Assembly (NCBI GenBank): GCA_963693315.1 | Contig: OY856186.1 | Coordinates: 282,330,935-282,394,934, forward strand | Direction of reading: 5' to 3' | Length of the DNA: 64,000 nucleotides | Source: Diogma glabrata | Taxonomy: Eukaryota; Arthropoda; Insecta; Diptera; Cylindrotomidae | Part shown: one piece after another, positions 35,590 to 46,266 of the stretch | Position numbering within the stretch: the first letter of the stretch is position 1 | How the letters are laid out: every line of letters starts with the position of its first letter | The notes under the pieces: model-generated | Database searches by the model: none | What the model saw: only the letters and a program-made list of their open reading frames with translations | Told to the model about the DNA's origin: nothing | Position numbers and translations under genes: made by a program

Positions 35590-37149
35590 GGGAAACTCAT
35601 GAATGATAAAACAGTGAGTTCATGAATGATCAATGAACTTCATCAGGGATTTCACTACCAACAAACCGACGAAATAATTAGTGAATTTTCATAAAAGATT
35701 CATCACTGATGAAATGATAGAGTTCATTTGCAAATTTCAGCAGGCACTTCTCTACTATAGAATAGTCGAACTCATTGATTACTTATTTATTATAATCGAA
35801 ATCAATTATGGAGTTAGTGAAATCAATGTGAACATAGAGCGTAAAACCCGTACGGAATATTTAGAATAAAAATAGTATAGAACACAGAATAAAATATAGA
35901 ACAAATGAAAATTGTGGTATTTTAAAAGCCATTTTGATGTTTTAAACTAGAATTTTATTAATTATAAATTTTTTGAGGCATTAAAATTAATTTAATAAAG
36001 CATTAATATTTTTTAAGGAGATGGTTCTTCCTTCTTCTTCTATGATTTAGTCACGTCCGTTTTTTCCTGAAATTAAAAACTATTATAACAAAAAATTATT
36101 GTTCTGCAGCTTCTTCGATTTTCTGTACCGTTAATCACTGATTTGTATATTGTTTTTCAACACAATATTTCACTTTTAACCAAAAACTGACAAAAATTAC
36201 AAAGTTGCACCTCTAAACGTAAAAACAAAACTAGAAAAAATTTGTTGACTATGTTTACAAGATCAAAAAGAATCATAAAATGCAATGAGAGTAAAGAGAG
36301 GGAGTGAAAAATGTTAGTTGCTGATAATTATCATGAAAGTAATTAAGAACTTCATCAAAATATTCATCGCAGGATCACTTATTTATTTCTTTTAAGAAAT
36401 ACAATGAAAATATCACCAATACTTCAATATTTTTTGCTTATCTGTAGTTGTTTAATATTTTTTTTTTAAATTGTATTAGTAAACTGGTGAACAATTTTTA
36501 CTAGGGTTGTCAATTTGTATTACTTTTTTTTTCATGTATGTATTTATTTTAATAATTCTAATTTGATAGTTTTATAATTTTTTAATGTACAAATTCGTTT
36601 TCCAATTTGTATAGTAAAAAAACATTTTGTTTTGAAATTAAAGTTCCACTGTTACGAATGAATATTAATACTAAAACTTTATTTGCAATGGGCTGTTATT
36701 ATATCAATCGCAAATTTATTGATAAAAACAAAATCCAGATAAGTATTTTTTGGATATTTGAAGTATATTTGAGTTTTATGTTTTCATCAATGATTTTGGA
36801 TTTCTTTTAAGACCTACAATTTATTGAAAGCATTAAACTGAAAACCTCAATTTTAAGCATATAATTGTACATATTTTAGATTAATTTCATATATAACTAA
36901 ATAAATGAAAACTTTTTAACGTGTAGAATTGAAATCTTTTATTGTATGCTTAAAATCCATGTATTTTTTATACAATACATGCTAAATTCATCATTTGGAT
37001 TAACGTTTGAAAAGGGTTTCCATATGATATGATTGATATAGTATAGGTGTTTTGGCTTTAGTTGTATATTTCGTTTTATCAACGTTGATTGGAAAAAAGA
37101 TTGTCTAAAAAATTTGTTTGAAAAATTTGAAAAAGATTGTTTGTAACTG

Positions 37150-38649
37150 GACGTATTGATACTCAAATAGCTCGTGAAATTGATGTACAACAAAAATACT
37201 GGCGGGAAGTTTTAAAAAGAGTTGCAGCTACAGTAAAGCTATTAGCTACTTTGGGTTTAGCATTTCGTGGTCATCGAGAAGATATTGATTCGAACAAAAA
37301 ATGAAATTTTATGACATGCATTGAGTACCTATCCCAATTTGATGATTTTCTTAAAAATCATTTGAAGAGGTACAGCCATCCAGGAAAAGATAATGTAAGT
37401 TATTTATCACATACCACATGCGATGAATTTATAAATTTAATGGGAACTGAAGTAAAAGAACACCTAATTCAAGAAATTCAGGACTTATTCAATTATTGTT
37501 GATTCTACGCTAGACGTGAACCACACTGACCAACTAAGTTTTATATTAAGGTACATTGATAAAGTGGGCGATGCGAGAGAACGATTTTTGGATTTTTACA
37601 AATTGAAAATCACAATTCAGAATATCTAGCACAACTTATTTTGAAAACTTTAAACAATTTGTCTTTGGATATTAAAAATTGTCGCGGTCAAACATATATG
37701 GCCGGAAAATATGATGGTTTACAAGCCAGAATTAAAACTCTAAGTGAGACCGCCATTTTTATTGCTTGTACAAGTCATACGCTTAATTTAATTGGAACTT
37801 ATGCTGCATATGCCTATTCTACTGCGGTGTATTATTTTAACTTTATCCAAAATATATATGTATTCTTTTCTTCATCTACTCACAGATGGAAGTTGCTTAT
37901 TGATAATTTTTCCGATCCTAATTCCAAACATATTAAAAAATTAAGTGACACAAGTGACAAGATGGTCTGCAAGAGCTGATGCAGTATCCGCCTTGCGGTT
38001 TAATTACAAAAATATTAAAAGCGTTCTTATCCAAATTAGCGAAAATGAAGACGAAAAACCGATTACTAAAGTTGAGGTTAAAAAATTAGCTACCTCTTTC
38101 GATGAATATGAATTGCCTTACTAACCGTTCTATGGGATATATTATTGCAAAGAATCAATAGTACTAGCAAATCATTTCAAAATATTCAAACGAACTTATT
38201 ACAAGGAGTAAAACTGTTTAATTCTTTGTCACAATTTATAAGGGATGTTCGGAATGATTTGGAGAGCATAGAAAAGCAAGCAAACTTATTAACAGACAAT
38301 ATTAGCTACAAAGAAGGACGAAAAAGAAAACGCAAAATTATGTATGATGAATCATCTAGAATTGTCAAATACATATGCGAGGGATATAGAAGTACAATAT
38401 TTTAAAGACGAAGTACATCATTTTTTAAAATATATAAAAGAAAAGAACATCACTTGTCCATTTAAGATGTACAAGGTAATCATTCATGGCCTGCAATCTT
38501 CATTTCCCAATATGGAAACTATTTTAAAAATATTTCTTGCATTGCCGATATGCAACGAAAGTGGAGAACGATCTTTCTCTGTTCTGAAGCGGATAAAAAA
38601 TTATTTAAGAAATAGTCTTAATCAAACTCATTTGCAAAATTTTTGGTAA
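37150..38649 (+). pseudogene. hAT transposase (DUF4371-type with C-terminal dimerisation domain), broken
   Basis: Blocks in order: TGRIDTQIAREIDVQQKYWR then LLATLGLAFRGHRED (37,150-37,290), IEYLSQFDDFLKNHLKRY then YLSHTTCDEFINLMGTEVKE (37,311-37,460), a segment with SGRCERTIFGF (about 37,570), and IKNCRGQTYMAGKYDGLQAR followed by CTSHTLNLIG (37,670-37,800). Next are a late segment with RKRKIMYDESSR (about 38,320) and the hAT dimerisation domain LPICNESGERSFSVLKRIKN (38,540-38,605). The order and wording match transposon-derived ZMYM1-like/DUF4371 proteins. At least four stops or shifts interrupt the frame, and the N-terminal zinc-finger (TTF-type) region is not found. It lies inside the 35,105-38,709 element, in the orientation expected of its own transposase. 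Confidence 0.9.
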
Positions 38650-38717
38650 AATCTTAGGCCCCAAAATTTTGTTCCGCCTCAGGCCCCTTAAAGGCATAAT
38701 CCGCCACTGCTACTACG

Positions 38718-39077
38718 GTCTACAATGGTCAATCTAATGCATGTTCCACATGGGGCAGATAATGCAAAAACTCACATTGACTCCTATATTGTCCTCTATA
38801 GTTTATTATTGATTGGCTACCTTGCTGGATAAATTATCCAAAATTAAAATAAGCTACTTCAAACCAAACAATGTTCTACCTCTAAAAGTTTGTGCTACAT
38901 TTGAAATTTTTGTTTCATCAGAGATTTATTTAGTTTGGGTTAAAGCAAATAGCTAAAACTAGAATGGATCCAACTATTTCTCTTTACAAATTTTCAGCCA
39001 ATCCGACTCGTGTTCGACGAATTATGTCAGTTATTAAAAATTCTTTAATAATTACTGATGCGATCAAGATTGCTTTT
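38718..39077. other. Short AT-rich spacer
   Basis: Flanking DNA of the hAT insertion; no gene or element is recognised. Confidence 0.5.
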
Positions 39078-39402
39078 TGAACAGGGTTTGCTGGACTCTG
39101 AAATACAGCCAAGCACTGGCCCATTAATGGTGAACAGTCATCGCGGCTAGTACTCGGTCATTGCTGTAATACTGGTCATTATTATCGGTCCATTACTGCG
39201 CCATCTGTACAAAATTTGTATGGGGCATTGCTGTTTTTTTTTCTCTGGCACATGAATGGCAGCCATTTGTTGTCCGAAGCTATCAGCCAGTAAAATTATG
39301 TTTTTGGCCCAGTCATGGTTGCCAATCCTCGGTCATTACTACGCTACTGGTCGCCATTAACAGACCATTACTGAGCCAGTTGTATAGAACCTTGTATGGG
39401 AA
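39078..39402. mobile_element. Shortened CCCATACAAGG-family copy
   Basis: The left part has GCCAAGCACTGGCCCATTAA as in the right ends of the full copies. The right end is GAACCTTGTATGGG, the complement of the family left terminus. An internal TTTGTATGGGGC near 39,212-39,223 looks like a second left-type terminus, so this may be two fragments joined. It is non-coding. Confidence 0.6.
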
Positions 39403-39522
39403 GTGCTAAACATTCTTAGCGATATGTTCGTTTTTCACATCTAACAGATTGCGCTTAAATTTGCAACTGTGCTTACGGCTCCTGTATGAGAAAACAGCAG
39501 GATAGCGCTTGTTTTTCCTCTA

Positions 39523-40345
39523 CAAGCAACAAAATAATAGAACTTGTAACTTTCTACATAAAATTCGTGTTATAGATTATTGTTACGATTCGACATAATT
39601 GCTATGAAATACAAAACAAAATTGTATTCAACCTCAATTTCCCCTATACACAATATTTCGAAACTAAAATATGACGTTGACATTGTTTTTAAAAAAGGGT
39701 AAAAACCATGAAATAAAATACAATAACGTAGTAACTTTGGTGATTCGTGAACGACTTAGACACTTTAAAAAAACTTTTTTATTTTTTGCCAAATATTTTC
39801 GGTTTCTATGAAACCTTCCTCAGGGAGGATTTAGTTCTATTACAATCTTCATAACGAGGTAGGTAGTATTATAAGATTTCTCGAGTTTTCGTTGTACAGA
39901 AATTTTTGGCTTTACCAAAAATATTGGCTTCACCAAAAAAAGTGTTTCCTTTCCTTGAATACTAAATAGAACCTGGTATTTTTGCTTACTAATTAGTGAT
40001 CGAATTCAGAAAGTGATTTGGGAATTATGTTTATCGAATTGAGAGTAGGGTCAATTCGAAGTAAGGTTGAAAAACGTGACAATATGATAACTTTTTAATT
40101 GGGAATGCAAATTTACGCCAAATCCTCCAACGTGTCAATGTTAATTCCACGTAAATTTATGGGTAAAATGTTCTGTTTAGGTATTCTACCTATATTAAAG
40201 TGTGCTGTTTAAGTATAGGGTCGAATTTAGGGCCTAATTTAGGTCGAATCGACATCGAATTTAGTTTGCTTTATACCTATTTTCGATCTAATAGATTGTA
40301 AGCTACCTATTTATTATAAGTAATATTATAAGTAATTTATTGTAT
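39523..40345. mobile_element. Interrupted relative of the 1.88-kb CCCAAGCAACA element
   Basis: It begins CAAGCAACAAAATAATAG, resembling the 3555 terminus. From about 40,130 it matches the 3700-3885 part of that element: GGGTAAAAT, TTTAGGTATT, TCGAATCGACATCGAATTTA, ACCTATTTTCGATCTAAT and TAATATTATAAG. Roughly 39,660-40,080 is foreign to the family and contains a hammerhead-like core at 39,797-39,823. Confidence 0.55.
39797..39823 (-). ncRNA. Hammerhead-ribozyme-like core (minus strand)
   Basis: On the minus strand the order is CTGAGGA, a spacer A, a six-pair stem GGTTTC/GAAACC with loop ATA, then GAAA. This reproduces the conserved CUGANGA - stem II - GAAA core of hammerhead ribozymes. Stems I and III are not convincingly seen, so self-cleavage is not established. 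Such motifs are known from Penelope-like elements and other retroelements. Confidence 0.35.
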
Positions 40346-40832
40346 CGCGCTTGAAAACATAAGCGACAACCACTGCTATGATGCCATTGCACAAGTTTGA
40401 CTTTCGTATCAGGCTTTTCCATAAATAACTATGGCATTCTGTATAAAGTGAGTCCTGACAATACCAGAACCTGCGTAGCATCACATAAAAGTCTTGATAT
40501 GCATCTTCTGGCTGAGTTATCCTCAGGTGATTTGACCGTAGGAATGCTCAGATACGGAACAGCTACATAGAAACGGCGGATTCTTATCGTGTCTGCCTAT
40601 CTGTCGTACCACTTCATCAGTCTCACGCCAACCCCGAAATCGGTGCGCCTAATTTACTATACCAAGAAATAATTTGGAAATACTAAATTCTGGAAGAGAG
40701 CACACTTTTGTTAATGCCCGACGACAAGCAATAATAGACATCACTCTATGCTCCAGGTCTCTTATATAGAAAACGTCAGGAGCTAGCTAGAGAGTATCTA
40801 CCACAAAAATCTAATGGTCGATCACTGATATA
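40346..40832. other. Possible LINE endonuclease debris
   Basis: No intact frame is present. Around 40,590 a segment reading LIVSAYLSYHF resembles the VSAYLPYD block of LINE apurinic endonucleases, consistent with lying just upstream of the LINE fragment at 40,833. Otherwise nothing is recognised. Confidence 0.3.
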
Positions 40833-41290
40833 TTGATTTTCTATCTAAAAGCCATCCCAGTTGAAGGTGGGGTCTGTCGGAATCCACGACATATGGATTG
40901 GGCGTATTTCAGGGGTATTGTAGAGAAGAAACGGGTGAGTGAAAGAATGTCCAAGACCCGGGAGATTGATCAGGCCGTTGACCAGCTCAATAATCTGTTA
41001 GTCCCAGCTTTTGAGAGCTTGTGCACCGAAACGAGACAACGTTTTGTACATAAGGTAGTCTGGTGGAACTATAACGTTGACAAGCTAAGACAAAGATCCA
41101 AACTTCTGAATAGAGTTTTGAAAATTCGCGATTCAGCCGATTGGTCTCCGTACACTGAAGCTAGGAAATTGTTCAAGAGACTTAATCGCAAATCAAAGGA
41201 AAGGTTTTAGGAAAAGTATTGTGAGTCGATTAATACCATCACAGATGGTGCTGCACTTATTATGACTTGGAAAAAAGGCTTAAGCGAAAC
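40833..41290 (+). pseudogene. LINE ORF2 fragment (region between endonuclease and RT; R1/LOA/jockey-like)
   Basis: An open stretch of 125 codons carries RNPRHMDWAYFRGIVEKKR, a helix with LNNLLVPAFESLC, the hallmark KVVWWNYNVDKLRQRSKLLN (W-W-N followed by basic residues) and RDSADWSPYTEARKLFKRLN. A stop at 41,208 is followed in frame by EKYCESINTITDGAAL, the usual continuation. RT proper is missing, so the fragment is truncated on the right. This linker pattern is shared by several LINE clades; exact clade undetermined. Confidence 0.75.
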
Positions 41291-41553
41291 TGGATAATCT
41301 AAGATTATCCAACTATACTGACATTTCTTCTAAGGAGACCTACCTTTACAGCACTATTTCAACACCATTTTCCTGGCTACGTATTTAAAAAGAGTTATCA
41401 TGATAGGAAAATAACCGCATGGACTAGGGTAAAATCTAAAAAGAGGTGTATCACCCAAGGCTCTGTCTTAGGCTATCATCTCCTCTGCGCCATACAAAGT
41501 TTAAGGTTCTAAATTTTGCCAACATTAACTTTTTTAAAGATAACAGGATTATT

Positions 41554-42687
41554 AATTAATTCAGTAAATTATTTGTGATATAACATCACCCCGATGGAAA
41601 ATCTCCCATCAAGAATAATATAAGAACTGAATCTAAAAAATTATGGTGCAAATTATGAAACTTTTTGCAATCCATACAATTTTAGAGCGATCTAGTTTCG
41701 AACCAATGAGAAAATTTTAAACTTTATAAAAGTTTACCATTCTCATCAGGGCTAGCCGACTAGATAAACTCTACCAAAAAATGTCAACGCTAATGTATAT
41801 AAACCAAAAATTAGGTTACAACTCTAGCGAAGTGTAAAAACAAAAAATTTACATAAACATACATTTAATAAATTCAGGTTTAGTCAATTAATTTCTCTGG
41901 TGATCACTGTTTTGTTATACTCTAGACATTCTAGTATTGAATAACAAACTTGTATCGGTGAGAGGAAGATGACTAGTCTTCACTTGTGTCTATTGACACA
42001 TGATCAACAATTAATTCAGTAAATTATTTGTGATATAACATCACCCCGATGGAAAATCTCCCATCAAGAATAATATAAGAACTGAATCTAAAAAATTATG
42101 GTGCAAATTATGAAATGGTAAACTTTTTTAAAGTTTAAAATTTTCTCATTGGTTCGAAACTAGATCGCTCTAAAATTGTATGGATTGCAAAAAGTTTCAT
42201 AATTTGCACCATAATTTTTTAGATTCAGTTCTTATGTTATTCTTGATGGGAGATTTTCCATCGGGGTGATGTTATATCACAAATAATTTACTGAATTAAT
42301 TGTTGATCATGTGTCAATAGACACAAGTGAAGACTAGTCATCTTCCTCTCACCGATACAAGTTTGTTATTCAATACTAGAATGTCTAGAGTATAACAAAA
42401 CAGTGATCACCAGAGAAATTAATTGACTAAACCTGAATTTATTAAATGTATGTTTATGTAAATTTTTTGTTTTTACACTTCGCTAGAGTTGTAACCTAAT
42501 TTTTGGTTTATATACATTAGCGTTGACATTTTTGGTAGAGTTTATCTAGTCGGCTAGCCCTGATGAGAATGGTAAACTTTTTTAAAGTTTAAAATTTTCT
42601 CATTGGTTCGAAACTAGATCGCTCTAAAATTGTATGGATTGCAAAAAGTTTCATAATTTGCACCATAATTTTTTAGATTCAGTTCTT
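41554..42687. mobile_element. 1.13-kb foldback element with ~495-bp near-identical arms
   Basis: The left arm 41,621-42,115 and right arm 42,195-42,688 are inverted copies that differ at only a few positions. The 79-bp spacer (42,116-42,194) is itself an inverted copy of an internal block. The left side has about 65 extra bases (AATTAATTCAGTAAATTATT...), a block repeated once inside each arm. The sequence ATAACAGGATTATT flanks both sides (41,540-41,553 and 42,688-42,701), a direct repeat of up to 14 bp compatible with a 9-14-bp target duplication. There is no coding capacity. The architecture resembles Drosophila foldback/Galileo-type elements, but I cannot assign the family. Confidence 0.85.
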
Positions 42688-42701
42688 ATAACAGGATTAT
42701 T

Positions 42702-43451
42702 TCCACACAGTTAAGAAAAAGCAATCGTTATTTTTTCAAATTTTGGCGATTATAACCCTAAAGGACTAGTTTTTTCTTTATACTTTCTCAGGACGTTTTT
42801 TGCCAACAAGTCTGCAAAAAATCAGAACTACCGGATATGACGCATACTGTGATGTATAAAGTTACTGGACTATCTATTAAATATTGTTTTTCAATTATAA
42901 ATCACAATTACTTTTCTATTTTTCTCAAAAATCAAATAAGTTTTAATTTTCTTATATTTTTAGTTGAATTTTGTTGATTTTATGGAATGGGCAATGCAAT
43001 TTCAAAGGATTCAGGGGCGCTCACAAGGGGGAGGGGGGCTTCCGGAACCCCCACCCTAACCGATTATTTTCAGCATGTTTTTTTATTTAAAGTTAGGAAT
43101 CGTTTAGTGTAACCAAAATAAATTAAAGATTAACATCTCTGAATATCAGAAGATACGATGCTAAGTACGGAACAAAGGTTTGTGAGAATTGATCAATTTT
43201 TTGAGGATTTTTTAACGCTAATTTTAAAGTTTCGAGGATTAAAATTATCAGGGAAGACTTACGCCGGTAAGGCCTTCTGAGATGCTAGACTCCGTGAAAA
43301 AATCACTTTGAAAAGCGACAGTTCTACATCTGGTCACTCGAACAGTCTACTATTGATGCTCTGGTGTAACGTGTGAAGTTTGCAGACTGAGGCAAAATCG
43401 TTTTGATCCAGACAGACGCTCATTCATCTGTAATGTATTTGTGAAATACCG
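42702..43451. other. Mixed non-coding stretch
   Basis: No gene is recognised. At about 43,010-43,070 there is a locally GC-rich patch (CAGGGGCGCTCAC, GGGGGAGGGGGGC, CCCCCACCCTA) that resembles the left terminus of some hAT elements, but no partner end or duplication was found. Confidence 0.4.
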
Positions 43452-43673
43452 TCAAATCAGCGACATACAAGTAAGCCAGCAAGTAAGATTTGAATTGCCA
43501 GTCAATTTAACAGCTCTCTGCTGTGCAGAATCAAGACACTTCAAACTGATTATGGCATTCCCTGTGTTAGAACAATAGTCGAGGCAGGGACGATTAAATA
43601 ACTTATATATTAAAATAAGCTTTTTGCTTTTAAAATCCTTACGACAACGACCCAAAAATATTACATAGAACAA
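43452..43673 (-). pseudogene. LINE RT C-terminal fragment
   Basis: A 73-codon open segment reads KLILIYKLFNRPCLDYCSN, then SLKCLDSAQQRAVKLTG. This is the conserved block after the RT palm in jockey/CR1-type LINEs (L...YK....P.LEY.S, ....LD..Q.RA+.L). It is truncated on both sides. It lies on the same strand as, and about 0.6 kb from, the CR1-type fragment at 44,280-44,690 and could be part of the same insertion split by the 43,832 palindrome. Confidence 0.65.
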
Positions 43674-43831
43674 CGTTCTTAGCCAAGCTAAAAATATGAG
43701 AGCTCCACTTCATATTATTTTCAACCTCAACTACTAGAAGTCTAACAGATGCTTTCTCTTCAAGGTCAATTTTTCTTCAAGATTTCCTTAATTATTTTTC
43801 ACGACTTAAGAAGCTCATAATACTAAAATTG

Positions 43832-44154
43832 ATTTTCACCGTCTTTGCTTCTATTGGTAGTAGTTGAAGTTTGAACCACAAATAAAATGCCAAACTATAG
43901 ATCATAAATTTCTTTTTATTTTACTTTCTCATAGATATTTCGGTCCTTACTGGGACCCTCTTCAGTATTCATACACTAAACAGAACTTAGAACTTAGAGT
44001 TCTAAGTTCTGTTTAGTGTATATGAATACTGAAGATGGTTCCAGTAAGGATCGAAATATCTATGAGAAAGTAAAATCAAAAAAAATTATGATTTATAGTT
44101 TGGCATTTTATTTGTGGATCAACTACTACCAATAGAAGCAAAGATGGTGAAAAT
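43832..44154. repeat. 323-bp palindrome with hammerhead-like cores in both arms
   Basis: Arms of about 160 bp meet at 43,995-43,997 (AACTTAG/AGTTCTAAG centre). Each arm carries the cassette CTGAAGA - stem - GAAA: on the minus strand at 43,965-43,938 with a perfect GGTCC/GGACC stem II, and on the plus strand at 44,029-44,056 with a weaker stem. The conserved core CUGANGA...GAAA is that of hammerhead ribozymes; similar cassettes are reported from Penelope-like elements. The rest of the arm (GGCATTTTATTTGTGGAT, ACTACTACCAATAGAAGC) is non-coding. Confidence 0.7.
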
Positions 44155-44279
44155 AAATCCTAGTGAATAGATCAGTTCTGTTGTACATACGGAAACGTGT
44201 ATACAATAGACAACAGAAAAATTCTAATACTAAAATTAATGTTCTTCTCATAATATTTTAGCAACAACCGACAAGATTG

Positions 44280-44690
44280 ATATGGGTTTGTAATTTGTTG
44301 GATCCGTTTTAGACACCTTTTTTGGACCTGGCTGTACACTACTCATTTTTTTTTTTAAAAATCCCCTTCTTACATTTCTTAGCAAATGTTTTAAAAATAA
44401 CTAAAGGAATACTATCTGGCCCAGATGCCCTATTACTTTATTAGTATTAATTTGTAAAAGCATTTTTTAAATTATATTACGAAAATTGATCCGCCTCATT
44501 TTGATAGAAACTACAGGAACTGGATTAGGTTGCAAATTAGGTTCCACTAATGGCTTTTTAAAAATTGTGTTGAGTGCTCAGCAAAATTAGTAGCTTTTTC
44601 CGTAATGAAAAGATTTTTCTCTGCATCTGTTAATTTTCTACATAATTTATTTTTTTCTATTCGGTTTTCATCAGTTTTATTTTGGTTATA
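44280..44690 (-). pseudogene. CR1-type LINE RT fragment
   Basis: Minus-strand translation shows KLCRKLTDAEKNLFITEKAT near 44,620, then a shift, and RASGPDSIPLVIFKTFAKK near 44,410. The SGPD.IP.....K motif is the classical start of the LINE RT domain. Only these finger motifs remain. Confidence 0.6.
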
Positions 44691-44849
44691 CTTTCGAAAA
44701 GCATTTTTTAAATTTCATTGCTTCATTATTATCACTCGAAACCCTTAGATCAGCCTTCGGAACGATCAATTGGAATAAACTTGCGTGTATTATTTCTGAA
44801 AAATACACATTACACATTGTTTGCGGAACGCTTTGCTTTGAACTCGATC

Positions 44850-45463
44850 GTTTTGGAAACACCTAGAGAAATACGCCAAATACAGTCGTCATTAGTTAGT
44901 ATGAATGATCTTGATTTCAAAACCAAAATTGTCGAAAAAATCTTAAAAGGGTTAAATACCAACAAACCCTTCGGTGTGGACAATATTCCTCCTGTTATTC
45001 TAAAAACATTTTCAAAAGAACTTGCACTTACTCTTACCGAAATTTTCTACAAATTCTATAAATCTGGTATTTTCCCTTCGTGCTTGTCAACCTATGCCTT
45101 GCCTGTCGCAAAAAAGGAACAAATTGAACTTTGTAGCCCATCGTTGGAACAGCATACTTGATAAAGGTGGTGAAACGTACGTTATCGCATTAGACATCTC
45201 AAAAGCATTTGATCGAATCTTGCGTAGGATTTCACCCACAGTCCTAAAGCTGATTAAAAACTTTCTCAACGACCGATACATTTCGGTATCCATCGATTGC
45301 TTTTCTTCTGAGTCTAAATTAATTAACGCTGGTGTACCCCTCAGTATGGCTCAGTTTTATTCCTTACTCTAGTTTTAATGTATATCAACAAACTCTAGAA
45401 ATTCACCAGTAATCCGATAAACAGTTTCGCTGATGATAGTACACTGCACATGATATTCGTCCC
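44850..45463 (+). pseudogene. CR1/jockey-type LINE RT fragment with FADD box
   Basis: In order: FKTKIVEKILKGLNTNKPFG followed by VDNIPPVILKTFSKELALTL and FPSCLSTYALPVAKK (44,915-45,115), a junction where the helper region is missing, YVIALDISKAFDRILRRISP (45,180), FLNDRYISVSIDCFSSESKL with INAGVPLS (45,262-45,345), and NSFADDSTLHM at 45,421-45,453. The catalytic Asp pair is therefore preserved in a frame-shifted, truncated copy. It runs in the opposite direction to the similar fragment at 44,280-44,690. Homology stops right after HMIF, where the tail of the tRNA-like SINE appears to begin. Confidence 0.78.
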
Positions 45464-45539
45464 GTTTTTATATATCTACACTTTTTTAACGTAATTATTG
45501 TTATTGTTATGTTATTATATGTTGTTTAAATTTATGTTT

Positions 45540-45615
45540 TTGTTTACGGTCGCATCAAGCTTCGAACCCGGGTCCTTCGATCGTTAGTCCTGCACGCTAT
45601 CCAATCGGCTAATTT
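45540..45615 (-). ncRNA. tRNA-like head of a putative SINE
   Basis: On the minus strand TAGCCGATTGGATAGCG matches an RNA polymerase III A box and GGGTTCGAAGC matches a B box, with spacing near that of a tRNA. The sequence ends TTGATGCGACC, but no complementary acceptor strand is preserved upstream and the anticodon arm does not fold cleanly. A non-tRNA AT-rich tail follows at lower coordinates, abutting the LINE fragment. I therefore call a tRNA-derived SINE rather than a functional tRNA. Confidence 0.5.
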
Positions 45616-46266
45616 AAATGTTAAGAAACAATAAATATCTTTGATAGTAGTTACAATAGCAACAGCTTCTATAAGACTTCCATAAGACTTCCATAGAATT
45701 TTGTTTTTTAATTTAGATGTAGAAAAAATAGTATATAATTCAGGGGTTTATTTCTTATGGAAAAAGGTATGTGACATGTAACTTCAAAGGGTTTTTTAAC
45801 GATGAAATCATAATCTGAGGCTTACGTTCTTAAAATATTTTGTTTCTTTTTGATAGACGTAAAAGAATATTGAAAAATCTATTTTCTATTTGTTTTATTA
45901 GTTCAAAGATTTTAGGTATAGCAACGTTAGGGGTTATATTTTTTCAATCATTAACTTTTAGCGTACTTACACCTTTATTTGAACAATGTTTTTTTTTAAA
46001 TAAAAAGTTTTGTAATTGGATTTTTAATAGGTGTCACAACAACATGCGTACTAAGGTGCTGATGAACGCAGTTAATTTTTAAAAATGTTATATAAATATA
46101 AAACAATAACAAAAGAAGCAACTATATATCGCACCCATCCATTTGCTGTAAATTATTTTAATAGAGTGACTAAATTATGAAACTCTGTATCGCCTCAGTT
46201 CTTCCTGACGAGTTTGGCTCTCAGAAATGTAAAGAAAATTCATATACCATTATTTATAAAACTTTA

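Larger units (their letters stand above)
35105..38709 (+). mobile_element. 3.6-kb hAT transposon (DUF4371/ZMYM1-like transposase group)
   Basis: The ends are CAGTGGCGGATTA and TAATCCGCCACTG, flanked by a perfect 8-bp target duplication CTACTACG (35,097-35,104 and 38,710-38,717). Subterminal GGCGGAAGAGGCGG and GGGGCC-rich words lie on the left, and AGGCCCC and CCGCCTCAGGCCCC on the right. The transposase remnant occupies 37,150-38,649. Between the left end and the transposase (about 35,300-36,930) the sequence is unlike the rest and includes a 36-bp tandem repeat, probably later insertions or replacement of the N-terminal zinc-finger part. The intact ends and duplication show a genuine transposition. 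Confidence 0.93.

Noticed and set aside
36607..36810. Possible chemoreceptor C terminus
   Set aside because: Hydrophobic AT-driven frame without the conserved gustatory-receptor motif; located within the hAT.
41554..42687. LTR retrotransposon
   Set aside because: The long repeats are inverted, not direct, and there is no primer-binding site or polyprotein.
45540..45615. Functional tRNA gene
   Set aside because: A and B box-like motifs are present but acceptor and anticodon stems do not pair.
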